Shown here in pieces: positions 1 to 8,781 of a stretch of DNA of 25,856 bases (position 1 is the stretch's first letter; each line of letters begins with the position of its first letter). The translations under genes and the position numbers were made by a program. The DNA is from CAVSNH01 sp963729275 (GTDB lineage: Bacteria > Actinomycetota > Acidimicrobiia > Acidimicrobiales > RAAP-2). The notes beneath the pieces were generated by a model that saw only the letters and a list, made by a program, of their open reading frames with translations, was not told the DNA's origin and searched no databases. Location: positions 1-25,856 of the forward strand of contig CAVSNH010000009.1 in the NCBI GenBank assembly GCA_963729275.1, in the 5' to 3' direction.

Positions 1-85
1 CTCCGGGACGCCAACGGCATTGCCGGGGGAAGCCACGACCTTCGGGCTCCGCCATTAGACCCATCAGCACGAGACGCCTTGGTAG
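1..85. other. Left edge, no supported gene
   Basis: All three forward frames are open over part of this short stretch. One of them ends in a TAG at 56-58 after 18 sense codons, which could be the last residues of an upstream gene cut by the window edge. The piece is too short and featureless to assign. No clear ribosome binding site or promoter is seen before the GTG at 86. Confidence 0.2.
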
Positions 86-1492
86 GTGATCAAGTTGCGC
101 AGACTCATGCGGCGGCACACACGATGGTCGGTGCTGCGCAATGCGGAATCATCCGGCACCTCCGACCCTCCGCCCGGTCTTGTGACCGTCTCCGAGCAGG
201 AACACCGACGTCATGCAGAGCCCGTCGCCGCTTCCGATGCGTTCGCCGACGTGGAGACCGTCACCACGCTCGAACGGCTGGACGACAAGCTCAAGGAGGT
301 CAGCGAGGCATCGAACGTCTCGGACGACAAGATGCGCGAGGTGTTCGGCGGATTTCGAATGGCCCCGCTCACGGATCTCCCACACGACCCGTACAGTCGG
401 GAATACGAGGACAAGCAATTCGAGCTGTACCGAGTGATATCGGGTCGTCACTCGTACGAGGTCGACCACGAGGTATCGAGCTTTCCCTTCGATCCCAATC
501 GTCCGTTCCCCTACTACACCGAGAGCCCCGAAACGGTCGGACACCACTTGATGGCAGTGGGGATCATCATCCTGACCATGGACCTCGCCCCGGGATCGAG
601 GGTCCTCGAGCTCGGAGCCGGCTGGGGCAACACCACTGAGGCACTGGCCCGCACGGGTTACGACGTCACCGCGGTCGACATCGATTCCAATTTCGTCGGC
701 CTTCTCCGCGAGCGTGCGGCGAACTTGTCGCTCGACATCGACGTTCGTGAATGCGGATATCTGGAGATCGACCGGCTTGGCAAGATCTTCGACGCCGTAC
801 TGTTCTTCGAGTCGTTTCATCATTGTTCGGACCACCGAGCGCTGCTCGACAAGCTCCGCACCGTCTTGGCCCCGGAGGGCAGGGTCTTCTTCGCCGCAGA
901 GCCGATCACCGACTCGTTTCCCATTCCATGGGGCTTGCGGACGGACGGCGAGGCACTCTGGGCAATCCGGGCCAACGGTTGGCTGGAGCTCGGATACCAG
1001 GAGTCGTATTTCGTGCGTACCTTGCAGCGACTGGGCTGGCTGGTGAAGAAGCACATCAACACGGGTTCGCACCTTGGCGTCATTTTCGAAGCACGACGAG
1101 CGAACGGTCGGTACGCCATGTCCACATTCGATCTGCCGCCCGACGAAGACCGCACATGGGCAGGACCGGACCTGGCAAAGAGTTCCACGCATCGCCATAC
1201 CACCTGCAGGAGTGAGATCACCCTCGAACGGGGCCGGGAGTACGAATCGGTGGTCCTCGAGGCCATCAATGCCTCCGTCCGGGACCTGCAGTTCTCCGTC
1301 CAGCACGGTCGGCATCGCGTCACCGGGGCCGTGGCCGCCGGCTCCGAGCTGATGGTTGGCGTGCCCTACGACCCCGAAGCGGCCCGGCTGGTCATCGAGT
1401 GCGAGACCTGGCGTCCGTCAGAGGTGCTCGGCACAGCAGACCACCGCGAGCTCGGCCTCGGCGTTCGATCGATCACCCTCTGTCAGTCGTAA
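86..1492 (+). CDS. Class I SAM-dependent methyltransferase
   Basis: The 468-residue protein probably transfers a methyl group from S-adenosylmethionine to a glycan or glycolipid intermediate in the cytoplasm; the substrate is inferred from neighbours only. Residues about 150-280 form a Rossmann methyltransferase core. Motif I is VLELGAGWGN at about 173-182, and an acidic residue in AVDID (about 196-200) would bind the ribose of SAM. A further strand and helix with FDAVLFFESFHH follow at about 235-246. The N-terminal 100 residues are charged and look linker-like, and the C-terminal part from about 370 looks like a small beta-rich domain with no family I can name. The start is GTG 86 without a strong Shine-Dalgarno, so the true start could be downstream. 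It leads a same-strand series of glycan genes. Confidence 0.8.
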   Translation: MIKLRRLMRRHTRWSVLRNAESSGTSDPPPGLVTVSEQEHRRHAEPVAASDAFADVETVTTLERLDDKLKEVSEASNVSDDKMREVFGGFRMAPLTDLPHDPYSREYEDKQFELYRVISGRHSYEVDHEVSSFPFDPNRPFPYYTESPETVGHHLMAVGIIILTMDLAPGSRVLELGAGWGNTTEALARTGYDVTAVDIDSNFVGLLRERAANLSLDIDVRECGYLEIDRLGKIFDAVLFFESFHHCSDHRALLDKLRTVLAPEGRVFFAAEPITDSFPIPWGLRTDGEALWAIRANGWLELGYQESYFVRTLQRLGWLVKKHINTGSHLGVIFEARRANGRYAMSTFDLPPDEDRTWAGPDLAKSSTHRHTTCRSEITLERGREYESVVLEAINASVRDLQFSVQHGRHRVTGAVAAGSELMVGVPYDPEAARLVIECETWRPSEVLGTADHRELGLGVRSITLCQS

Positions 1493-1754
1493 CCAGCCGC
1501 TCGACGTCAAGGACGCTCGTGCCGCGCCCGTCGGCCGTCCGCGTGCCGAGCTGCTCGAGTCGACCGGGCCGACGTTTGCTGAGTTTTCAAGCCGGCACGG
1601 CTAGGGACTGCGCCTCTTCGACGCCGATCGGGCGCCGGAGCGGTCGGCTTCATGGCGAGTCGGATTTTCCTGTCCTCCGGTGGGCGAACGCTAGCCTGAA
1701 TGGAAAGAGCCCAGAGGTCAACAACGCCGGTCCCATGGACTCAATCAAGCTCAG
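1493..1754. other. Intergenic stretch with possible -10 element
   Basis: This 262-nt gap holds no gene I can support. A TAGCCT hexamer at 1692-1697 fits the actinobacterial TAnnnT -10 pattern and lies about 57 nt before the TTG at 1755. No convincing -35 is present at the expected spacing, so a promoter here is only a possibility. Confidence 0.25.
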
Positions 1755-3716
1755 TTGCAGAACAGACCGCCTTGGCCGACTGCGCGATTGGTGAACGTCA
1801 TCATCACCGAACTCCTCGAACCCGCTCTTGCACCAGCGACCGGCCCATCACCTCCCACCAGAGACCGGTCTTCATGGACCGACGGCTGGGTATCCAACGT
1901 ATTGCCTCTCGTTGTCTACGCGGGTATCTCGCTACTTGCGTATTGGCCACTGGGTCCGATCAACAACCAGAGGATTGTGGGCTGTGGATGTGGTGACATC
2001 GCCCTTGAGACATGGCTCGTCGCGTGGCCGAGCCATGCCATTGGCAGTGGACTCAATCCATTCTTCACCAATGCACTGAATGTGCCAGCCGGAGTGAACC
2101 TGGCCTCCAACACGAACATGGTGCTCCTTGGTCTGATTGCGACTCCGTTCACGCGACTCTTCGGCGCTGTGGCGGCTTTCAACTTCTTCATGCAGCTGGC
2201 ATTCTTCGCCTCGGCGGGCTCTATGTACCTGGTCCTGCGCCGATGGACCTCGTGGTGGCCCGCGGCATTCGTCGGAGGTCTGTTCTACGGGTTTTCGCCC
2301 TACATGATTGGCCAGGGATATGGCCATCTTTTCTTGGCCTTTGTGCCGATCCCTCCATTGGTTCTGGCCGTACTCGACAATCTTGTTGTTCGGGAGCGCT
2401 GGAGTTCGCGCCGGGCAGGCATGCTTCTGGGTCTCCTCTTGGCGTTCCAGTATTTGATTTCGGCGGAGGTGCTCGCCGACCTGGTCCTTTTGTGCGTGCT
2501 CGGCGTGGTTGTTCTCGCTGTTCGGCACCCCACGGTGGCGCGAGCGCGAGCTCGTCGGGTTGTAACTGGTGGCATCTGGGCGCTCTTGCCCTTCAGCCTG
2601 CTCACCGGCTTTCCCATCTGGTTCGGAGCGTTCGGTGCCCAACACGTGACCGGTCCGTGGGCCCCTCCATCCATGACGGTTGCCCTGAGTGCCGACCTTC
2701 TCGGTCCAATCGTCCCCACCTTCGATCAGCAATTGGGAGGACAACACTGGAGAGCGCTCGGGACCTCCTTGTCGGGTGGCGGGGTCGTGGAGAACGGTGT
2801 CTATCTGGGGATTCCGCTCGTTTTGGCTTGTCTGATCCTCATCATCTTGGCTCGCCGCAATGGCGTCGTTCGGTTTTGCGCCTTCATGGGGCTGGTGAGT
2901 TTCGTGCTGAGCCTTGGACCAAAGCTGCATGTCGATGGTCACCTGTTCGACATTTGGCTGCCATTCGCACTGTTTCGTTCGGTGCCTCTGATCCGCAACG
3001 AGTTCTCTATCCGCTACGGTCTGTTCACCAATCTGTTCGTGATTGTTCTGTTTGCTGTCGGGCTGGACGAGGCACGCCGTAGGTTTCTGTTGTCCAGTCG
3101 GCATCGAAGGCGGGCGGTAGCAACACACGCGGCCAAGCGACCCCGTCGACCACATCTTGGATCCGTCCTCGCCCTCGTCGTGGCAACGATCGTGGCCCTA
3201 CCCCTGATCCCCCGTTTGCCTTACTCCACCGCAACAACAGGCGTGCCCGCCTACTTCACTTCCGACGCCCTGACGGGCGTGGACCGAATCCCCCGGAACA
3301 CTGTGGTGCTCACATATCCATATCCGGTCTACCCCCACAACTTCGCCATGCTGTGGCAGGCGCAATCGGGCATGCGGTTCAAGATCCCGGGCGATTACGC
3401 CATCACGCCCGCTCCCAACAATCGGGGACTGGGAACACTGGCGCCACCGAATCTCCAACCGCAACTTATGCAGACCCTTTTCAACTCGGGTTACAGCGGC
3501 GGCTCCGCAGTGCAGGCACTACCGCCGCCGAACGCCTCGAGCCTTGGACAACTGAGAGCCTTCCTTGTTCACTATGAGGTCGATACCATCATCGTTCACC
3601 CCGTAGGTGCTGATCCGGGAGTCGTCGAGCACTACCTGGTGGATGCTCTCGGTCGCCCTCCAGAAGCGCAGGGAGGGGTTCTCGTCTGGTATCACGTCCA
3701 GCTCCTGGCCCACTGA
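1755..3716 (+). CDS. Multi-pass membrane protein, probable GT-C-type glycosyltransferase
   Basis: The 653-residue protein is strongly hydrophobic, with roughly 10-11 predicted membrane segments between residues about 45 and 480, then a soluble, probably extracytoplasmic C-terminal domain of about 170 residues. After the first membrane segment comes a loop with CGCGDIALETW (about 77-87). Acidic residues in this first external loop (here D81 and E85) are typical of lipid-phosphate-sugar dependent GT-C glycosyltransferases, so a role in adding sugars on the outer face of the membrane is plausible. I do not recognise a specific family, and a YfhO-like or other uncharacterised membrane protein is an alternative. 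The start is uncertain: TTG 1755 or in-frame GTG 1791, neither with a good Shine-Dalgarno. It lies between a methyltransferase and a multidomain glycosyltransferase on the same strand. Confidence 0.65.
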   Translation: MQNRPPWPTARLVNVIITELLEPALAPATGPSPPTRDRSSWTDGWVSNVLPLVVYAGISLLAYWPLGPINNQRIVGCGCGDIALETWLVAWPSHAIGSGLNPFFTNALNVPAGVNLASNTNMVLLGLIATPFTRLFGAVAAFNFFMQLAFFASAGSMYLVLRRWTSWWPAAFVGGLFYGFSPYMIGQGYGHLFLAFVPIPPLVLAVLDNLVVRERWSSRRAGMLLGLLLAFQYLISAEVLADLVLLCVLGVVVLAVRHPTVARARARRVVTGGIWALLPFSLLTGFPIWFGAFGAQHVTGPWAPPSMTVALSADLLGPIVPTFDQQLGGQHWRALGTSLSGGGVVENGVYLGIPLVLACLILIILARRNGVVRFCAFMGLVSFVLSLGPKLHVDGHLFDIWLPFALFRSVPLIRNEFSIRYGLFTNLFVIVLFAVGLDEARRRFLLSSRHRRRAVATHAAKRPRRPHLGSVLALVVATIVALPLIPRLPYSTATTGVPAYFTSDALTGVDRIPRNTVVLTYPYPVYPHNFAMLWQAQSGMRFKIPGDYAITPAPNNRGLGTLAPPNLQPQLMQTLFNSGYSGGSAVQALPPPNASSLGQLRAFLVHYEVDTIIVHPVGADPGVVEHYLVDALGRPPEAQGGVLVWYHVQLLAH

Positions 3717-4132
3717 CCCGCGATCGCTGCAATGCCCCTCTGCGAGGGCGAACGGCCGAGTCCGCTCCGCGTCCCCTGTGCCGGCCGAGCGTCCTTGGCC
3801 GTCCATTCCAAGATCCCAGACGACTTCCATGGCCCAGCCAAATCCACACACGCTCGGCGCTCTCTGGCCCCGAGGAGGCTGGAGGTCGTACGACGCTGTG
3901 GACTTCCCTTCATGCTGCGGCCCGCCGGTTGCTCGGCCCGGCTTCGACTCCCTGTCCCTCGACCAGCTCGACCAGCGGACTCCACTCGCCCGGTAACCTT
4001 GGAGGCCTCCTCGGACCGGACTTTCACCCAGCTGGTTGACGATAGCTTTCTCGCTCGGTCACGCAATGACCACCCGTTCGGGCTCATTGCGCCTAGCGTT
4101 TCCGACGTGACGATGCCATGGGAGGTACGTCA
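3717..4132. other. 416-nt intergenic gap, no supported gene
   Basis: Reading frames that cross this gap have no recognisable domains, no ribosome binding sites and shadow-like composition, so I call no gene. A 5-bp stem (CCCTC/GAGGG, loop TGC) at 3736-3748 lies 20 nt after the preceding stop, without a T-run. A TTGACG hexamer at 4036-4041 resembles a -35 box but has no good -10 at 16-18 nt. The length suggests that the next gene has its own promoter here. Confidence 0.5.
4121..4126 (+). promoter_or_regulatory. Shine-Dalgarno that fixes the start at GTG 4133
   Basis: GGAGGT lies 6 nt before GTG 4133. It sits immediately after the ATG at 4118, so that ATG cannot use it. The shorter start, giving an N-terminus MSVCVCTIVARNY, is therefore preferred. 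Confidence 0.75.
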
Positions 4133-7100
4133 GTGAGTGTCTGCGTTTGCACGATCGTGGCCCGCAATTACCTGCCCCACGCGCGCGTTCTGGCGAAGTC
4201 CTTTCGATCGAATCATCCCGACGGACGAATGATCGTCTTGGTCATCGACGACCTCCAACACGAAGTGGATCCTGCTGTTGAGCCGTTTGAAATCTACCGC
4301 CTCGACGATTTAGGAATGGACCTTTCAGAGTTCCACCGGATGGCGATGATCTACGACATTACGGAATTCGCCACCTCGCTCAAGCCATGGCTACTCGAGG
4401 CAATTCTAGACTCGGGCGTCTCCCACGTTCTCTACCTCGATCCGGACATCGAGGTGTTCGACTCCCTCGACCGGCTCGAGAGACTGGCGGTTGAACAAGG
4501 CGTCGTCTTGATCCCGCACGCCACCGCACCGTATCCGCGCGACGGCACGACGATCGTAGAGAATGCAATTTTGTTTGCCGGGATCTACAATTTGGGGTTT
4601 ATTGGGGTTGGTCAAGCCTCGCGTCCATTCCTATCCTTCTGGCAGGAACGGCTGAAACGAGAATGCATCAACGATCAGCATCAAGCGCGGTTCGTGGACC
4701 AACGCTGGGTGGATTTTGTGCCCGGGATGTTCGACAGCGTTATCGTTCGAGACCCTGAGTACAACGTCGCATATTGGAACCTCCACTCCCGGCTGTTCAG
4801 GTGGACGGGTGAACGATACGAAGTCGACGGACGACCGCTTGCCTTTTTTCACTTTAGCGGCTACTCGCCGGATGATCCTCACCGCTTGAGTAAACATCAG
4901 GGTTTCAATCCCCGGATCTTGCTGAGCGAGCACTCCGACATTGCGCGCATCTGCGATGAATACGGGCAGTCACTTGTTGCCCACGGTTTCGATGCTGACC
5001 GCGCACCTCGGTTCGGGTTTGAGGTTATGGCCGATGGTTCTCCAATGGATTCGGCAATTCGCTATCTCTATCGTCGGTGGGTCGAGGAATCGGACGAGCA
5101 CGGCACGGCTCCACCCCCGGATCCCTTCGATCCTGACGAAGTGACCAATCTGATCGCCCTGCTCAATGAGGCGCCGAATGTCGAATCGGATCTCGGCAAT
5201 CTGACCCTCTATTTGGGCACGTTTTACTGGATGCATCCCGAGCTCACTGAGTTGTTTCCCGATCCGCAACTCACCGATCGGCCGGCGTTCCTGCAATGGG
5301 CGCACGAGCAGGCTCGAGCCGGCCGAATGCCTCACGCCCTCGTCACGGTGCCGCCGGGTACCGGCGACTCGTCGCAAGTGCCGCCCTTCCGCACTGCCCG
5401 TCCGTGGGCCCCCCCAGACTCTCTGGAACCCGGAATTGTCGTGGCGGGATACTTCAACGCCGAGATAGGCGTTGGAGAAGCCGGTCGTTTGACGGCTCAA
5501 GTTGTCGAGGCGGCCGGGCTCGACGTCATGACTTTCACGACGACTTCCCCGAAGAGCCGTGAAGAATATCCGTTCAGAATGCGAGGCTCTTCCAAACGCA
5601 ACCTCGACACAAACATCGTTGCGGTCAACGCTGATCAGTTCCCAACCTTTATGCAGGAGGTCGGCCCGGAATTCTTTTCTGGTCGGTACACCATCGGGCA
5701 ATGGGCTTGGGAAGTGGACGAGTTTCCACCCGAGTATTGGCCAACCTTCGATCTGGTCGATGAGGTGTGGGCGCTTTCCGAGTTCAACCGAAAATCGATC
5801 GCGGCGGTGACCGACAAACCAGTGTTCACAGTGCCGCTTCCGATTGTGGCACCCACAGTGGCGCCCGGCCTGAGCAAGGCATCGTTCGGACTGCCGGAAC
5901 GGCCAATGTTCCTGTTTTGCTTTGACTTGCTGAGCATCTTGCAGAGAAAGAATCCCTTAGGGCTGATTGACGCATTCCAACGCGCTTTCGCCCCGGACGA
6001 TGGCCCTGTACTTGTGCTAAAGATCATCAGCGGGGATCAGCGCGTCGATGATCTGGAGCGAATCCGATGGGCTTGCAAAGATCGCCCCGATATTGTGATC
6101 GTCGACGATTACCTACATCGAGATGAGTATGGAGCACTCATCGCACTCGCAGACTGCTACGTCTCCCTTCATCGCAGCGAGGGCTTAGGGCTGACAATGG
6201 GGGAAGCAATGGCGCTCGGCAAGCCTGTTATCGCCACGGGCTACTCCGGCAATCTGGACTTCATGAATTCCGAGACGGCCTATCTTGTTCCGTGGAGTCC
6301 GATCTCTGTTCCCCCAGGGTGTGATCCGTATCCGACGAGCGCGACATGGGCCGACCCAGATCTCGACGTTGCGGCGGGATTGATGCAGCACGTCGCGTCT
6401 CGCCCCGATGAGGCAGCGGACGTGGGCCGCCGCGCCCAGCAAGTACTGGAACGTGAGTACGGGATGGACCGAGCCACGGAGTTTGTACGACGGAGATTCG
6501 AAGCGATTCAGCTGGAGAGATCCGCGGGTACCGAGCAGGTGGCGAGATTGCAGGTCGATCTGGGGACCAATGCCGAGCCACCTGCTGTCGGTTCGTTCTC
6601 CTTGGTCCGTGGCATGGCGCGACCGATCGTCCGCCGGATACGTGAGCGCCACGACCAACACCACGAAAATGACAGCAGAGCCCTCACCGCTGCCCTAAAC
6701 GCATTTGCCGATGCCCAAGTCAACCTTGAGGAGGAGCACCAGGCTCACATGATCAACCTCAATCGCTCGTCTCTGCGCGCGCAAGCCGAGCTTGATCAGC
6801 TGCAGCAGAGCCTCGATCTCCTGCGTGGAATGAATGAGCATCTCAAACTGGACCTCACCGACGGGTCGGCGGGAAGGATCTCCCTGAAGGACATCTACCG
6901 CACGGTTACTGGTCTTCGCGCCGTCCCTTACATGGGGGCAGTACCCCCATTCCTTCTTACGGGCCCCGACGGGAAGAAGGCGATCGGCTATTCGTCGGGG
7001 ACCACACGCGATGCAGAAGGGTACGCCGGATTCGAAGACATATTCCGCGGGACAGAAGAGGTGGTCCGAGGTCTCCTCAGCTACTACCGACCGCTTCTCG

Positions 7101-7627
7101 CCGATTGTTCCTCAGTCGTCGACGTCGGCTGCGGTCGAGGAGAGATGCTCGACCTGTTGGCGGAAGCGGGTATCGCCGCGACAGGGGTGGACATAGACGA
7201 GTCGATGATCGAGCGGTGCCAAAAGAAAGGCCATCACGTATGCCATGAGGACGCCATCACATACCTGGGGGGTCAGAAAGACCAATCGATTGGCGCCGTG
7301 TTCTCCGCTCAATTCATCGAGCATCTCCCTTACGACCGACTCCAAGAGCTGCTTGGCCACGCATTCCGCGTGCTCGAGCCGGGTGGGCTCCTAGTGGCCG
7401 AGACGGTAAATCCACACGCGGCCCACGGTTTTAAGACGTTCTGGGTCGACCTGACGCACCGCGTGCCGATCTATCCGGAGGTGTTGATCGCGCATTGTCG
7501 AGACGCTGGATACTGTCGTGCGGAAATTGTGTTTCCGGGTGGAACTGGCGAACTCGAAGTCGATCGATGGACCGTAGGGCGGTATGCGCTCATTGCCCGT
7601 ACGGGTGATGAGCCGGTGCCGGCATAA
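4133..7627 (+). CDS. Fusion of two glycosyltransferase modules, coiled coil and methyltransferase
   Basis: The protein has 1164 residues. Residues 1 to about 275 resemble a nucleotide-diphospho-sugar transferase (GT-A fold): CTIVARNYLPHARVLAKSF at the start and a DxD-type LYLDPDIEVFD near 101-111 for metal and sugar-nucleotide binding. Residues about 430-790 form a GT-B, GT4-like glycosyltransferase with the donor-site pattern SEGLGLTMGEAMALGKPV near 682-699. Residues about 850-905 are charged and Leu/Gln-rich, probably coiled coil. Residues about 985-1150 are a SAM methyltransferase with VVDVGCGRGEM (about 995-1005), TGVDID, and FIEHL. Such chains extend a polysaccharide and cap or modify it by methylation in the cytoplasm. 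The donor, acceptor and linkage cannot be read from the sequence. The upstream ATG 4118 is rejected because of Shine-Dalgarno position. Confidence 0.85.
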   Translation: MSVCVCTIVARNYLPHARVLAKSFRSNHPDGRMIVLVIDDLQHEVDPAVEPFEIYRLDDLGMDLSEFHRMAMIYDITEFATSLKPWLLEAILDSGVSHVLYLDPDIEVFDSLDRLERLAVEQGVVLIPHATAPYPRDGTTIVENAILFAGIYNLGFIGVGQASRPFLSFWQERLKRECINDQHQARFVDQRWVDFVPGMFDSVIVRDPEYNVAYWNLHSRLFRWTGERYEVDGRPLAFFHFSGYSPDDPHRLSKHQGFNPRILLSEHSDIARICDEYGQSLVAHGFDADRAPRFGFEVMADGSPMDSAIRYLYRRWVEESDEHGTAPPPDPFDPDEVTNLIALLNEAPNVESDLGNLTLYLGTFYWMHPELTELFPDPQLTDRPAFLQWAHEQARAGRMPHALVTVPPGTGDSSQVPPFRTARPWAPPDSLEPGIVVAGYFNAEIGVGEAGRLTAQVVEAAGLDVMTFTTTSPKSREEYPFRMRGSSKRNLDTNIVAVNADQFPTFMQEVGPEFFSGRYTIGQWAWEVDEFPPEYWPTFDLVDEVWALSEFNRKSIAAVTDKPVFTVPLPIVAPTVAPGLSKASFGLPERPMFLFCFDLLSILQRKNPLGLIDAFQRAFAPDDGPVLVLKIISGDQRVDDLERIRWACKDRPDIVIVDDYLHRDEYGALIALADCYVSLHRSEGLGLTMGEAMALGKPVIATGYSGNLDFMNSETAYLVPWSPISVPPGCDPYPTSATWADPDLDVAAGLMQHVASRPDEAADVGRRAQQVLEREYGMDRATEFVRRRFEAIQLERSAGTEQVARLQVDLGTNAEPPAVGSFSLVRGMARPIVRRIRERHDQHHENDSRALTAALNAFADAQVNLEEEHQAHMINLNRSSLRAQAELDQLQQSLDLLRGMNEHLKLDLTDGSAGRISLKDIYRTVTGLRAVPYMGAVPPFLLTGPDGKKAIGYSSGTTRDAEGYAGFEDIFRGTEEVVRGLLSYYRPLLADCSSVVDVGCGRGEMLDLLAEAGIAATGVDIDESMIERCQKKGHHVCHEDAITYLGGQKDQSIGAVFSAQFIEHLPYDRLQELLGHAFRVLEPGGLLVAETVNPHAAHGFKTFWVDLTHRVPIYPEVLIAHCRDAGYCRAEIVFPGGTGELEVDRWTVGRYALIARTGDEPVPA

Positions 7628-7689
7628 GCAAGTCTGTTCGGCTCAGTCGGCCCTAGGAGCACTCGCCACTCATTCCCGAATTCATCGAA

Positions 7690-8691
7690 TCAGACGTTGG
7701 CAGTCAGGTCCAGGTCGACGAGGCGTGCTTGGATCCGCTCCAGCAGTTCGGCATCGACTTCGTTGTGCGCAGCCAGCCAATGGCGGGTCGATTGAGAAAC
7801 AGACGCCGTTGGCCCCTGGCTGACGTTCCGACGGAGTGCGGTCGAATTCCGGGGAGCGATCTCCAGGCGACGGAGGCAAGTCCGGTAGACCGGGACGAGG
7901 TATTCGGGGGTACCAACGATGTCGATGCCGTCCAGCACCGAAATCGCCCGGTCCCGTAACTCGGGATCGTCGATGACCGGACTGTCGCCCTCGGGTGACT
8001 CCGACGGAGCGGGCCACGGGGAAACGGATCGCCGAAGAGCCAGGGACTTGGCCTGGGGGTTCGCCCACTGCGAGCGCAGGTCGTCCCGATGACACCATTC
8101 ATCCAAGGAGAGCCGATTGGCCAGCATTGTGTACTCGTGGTCAGGGGGACCATGGTCCCGCCACTGGCCGTAGAGGCTCGCCACTACGGCCATTGGGTCC
8201 CGCAACAGCGTGACGGTGACCAGTGGGACATCGGGAAGCAACGGGGGCAGCATCGGCCCGAAGTGTCCGGCGATCACACGGAACGATCGGAGTCGTGCTG
8301 GGGACAGCCGGTACAGCTCGCTCAGCGTCAGGCTTCCGCAGAACTCCAGAGGGCTGAAATGAGGCATCAGCATTTCCCGCAGGCTGGTTCCGGCTGTCTT
8401 CGGAACGTGCCAGATGTAGAGGCGGGGAATGTCATCCGCAATCGGATCGGGGGCGACCAGATTGCGGAAGCTTGGATTACGGAAGAATTCGAGCTGGCAT
8501 TCCGGTGATTCGAGCATCTGGGTCAGGATGTGATGGCTCGAACCCCCAGAACGCAGATGCTCCGAATACGGACCTACCTCGGCGTCGTCGGGATCACGGC
8601 CAAGGATCGCGGCGTACATGCCTGCGACGATGTAGTCGGGATCGAGCGGGGATTTGGGGCGACCTGCGGTCCGTCGACGGGGCAAGCACAC
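7690..8691 (-). CDS. Sulfotransferase with N-terminal DUF4214-like segment
   Basis: The 333-residue protein probably moves a sulfuryl group from PAPS to a carbohydrate. The 5'-phosphosulfate loop reads HVPKTAGTSLREML at about 95-108, and the 3'-phosphate site reads LLRDPMAVVASLY at about 162-174, both typical of the Sulfotransfer_2 and related eukaryote-like families. Residues about 18-70 (DPDYIVAGMYAAILGRDPDD, then an ESPEC turn) match the pattern of DUF4214, a segment often attached to glycan-modifying enzymes. The start is GTG 8691; the next in-frame ATG would cut into the DUF4214 part. It is convergent with the glycosyltransferase fusion (62-nt gap) and lies 90 nt downstream of prs on the same strand, so it could be read through from prs. 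The substrate is inferred to be the local glycan. Confidence 0.8.
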   Translation of the reverse strand: MCLPRRRTAGRPKSPLDPDYIVAGMYAAILGRDPDDAEVGPYSEHLRSGGSSHHILTQMLESPECQLEFFRNPSFRNLVAPDPIADDIPRLYIWHVPKTAGTSLREMLMPHFSPLEFCGSLTLSELYRLSPARLRSFRVIAGHFGPMLPPLLPDVPLVTVTLLRDPMAVVASLYGQWRDHGPPDHEYTMLANRLSLDEWCHRDDLRSQWANPQAKSLALRRSVSPWPAPSESPEGDSPVIDDPELRDRAISVLDGIDIVGTPEYLVPVYRTCLRRLEIAPRNSTALRRNVSQGPTASVSQSTRHWLAAHNEVDAELLERIQARLVDLDLTANV

Positions 8692-8781
8692 ATCTTATGG
8701 GCGACACCTTGGAAACAGCTTGGACCTCACGGCACCTCGGGAAAGTGAGGACTCCATGCCAACGAGGGACGGCCGGTCAGC

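Noticed and set aside
149..1315. Long minus-strand open frame opposite the methyltransferase gene
   Set aside because: It is a shadow of the plus-strand gene; it has no domain motif and an Arg/Val/Gly-rich composition typical of antisense frames in GC-rich DNA.
1932..3155. 407-codon minus-strand frame opposite the membrane protein
   Set aside because: It is rich in Gln, Arg, Glu and His with no motif; the plus frame has clear membrane segments.
3736..3748. Short hairpin after the membrane protein gene as a terminator
   Set aside because: Only 5 bp with a 3-nt loop and no T-run; not enough to call.
3732..4136. 134-codon frame in the gap before the glycosyltransferase fusion
   Set aside because: It has no Shine-Dalgarno and no motif, and other frames across the same gap are equally open.
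8721..8756. Hairpin (CCTCAC/GTGAGG plus 3 bp) between prs and the sulfotransferase
   Set aside because: The loop is 14 nt, the stem is interrupted and no T-run follows on the minus strand; it cannot be called a terminator.
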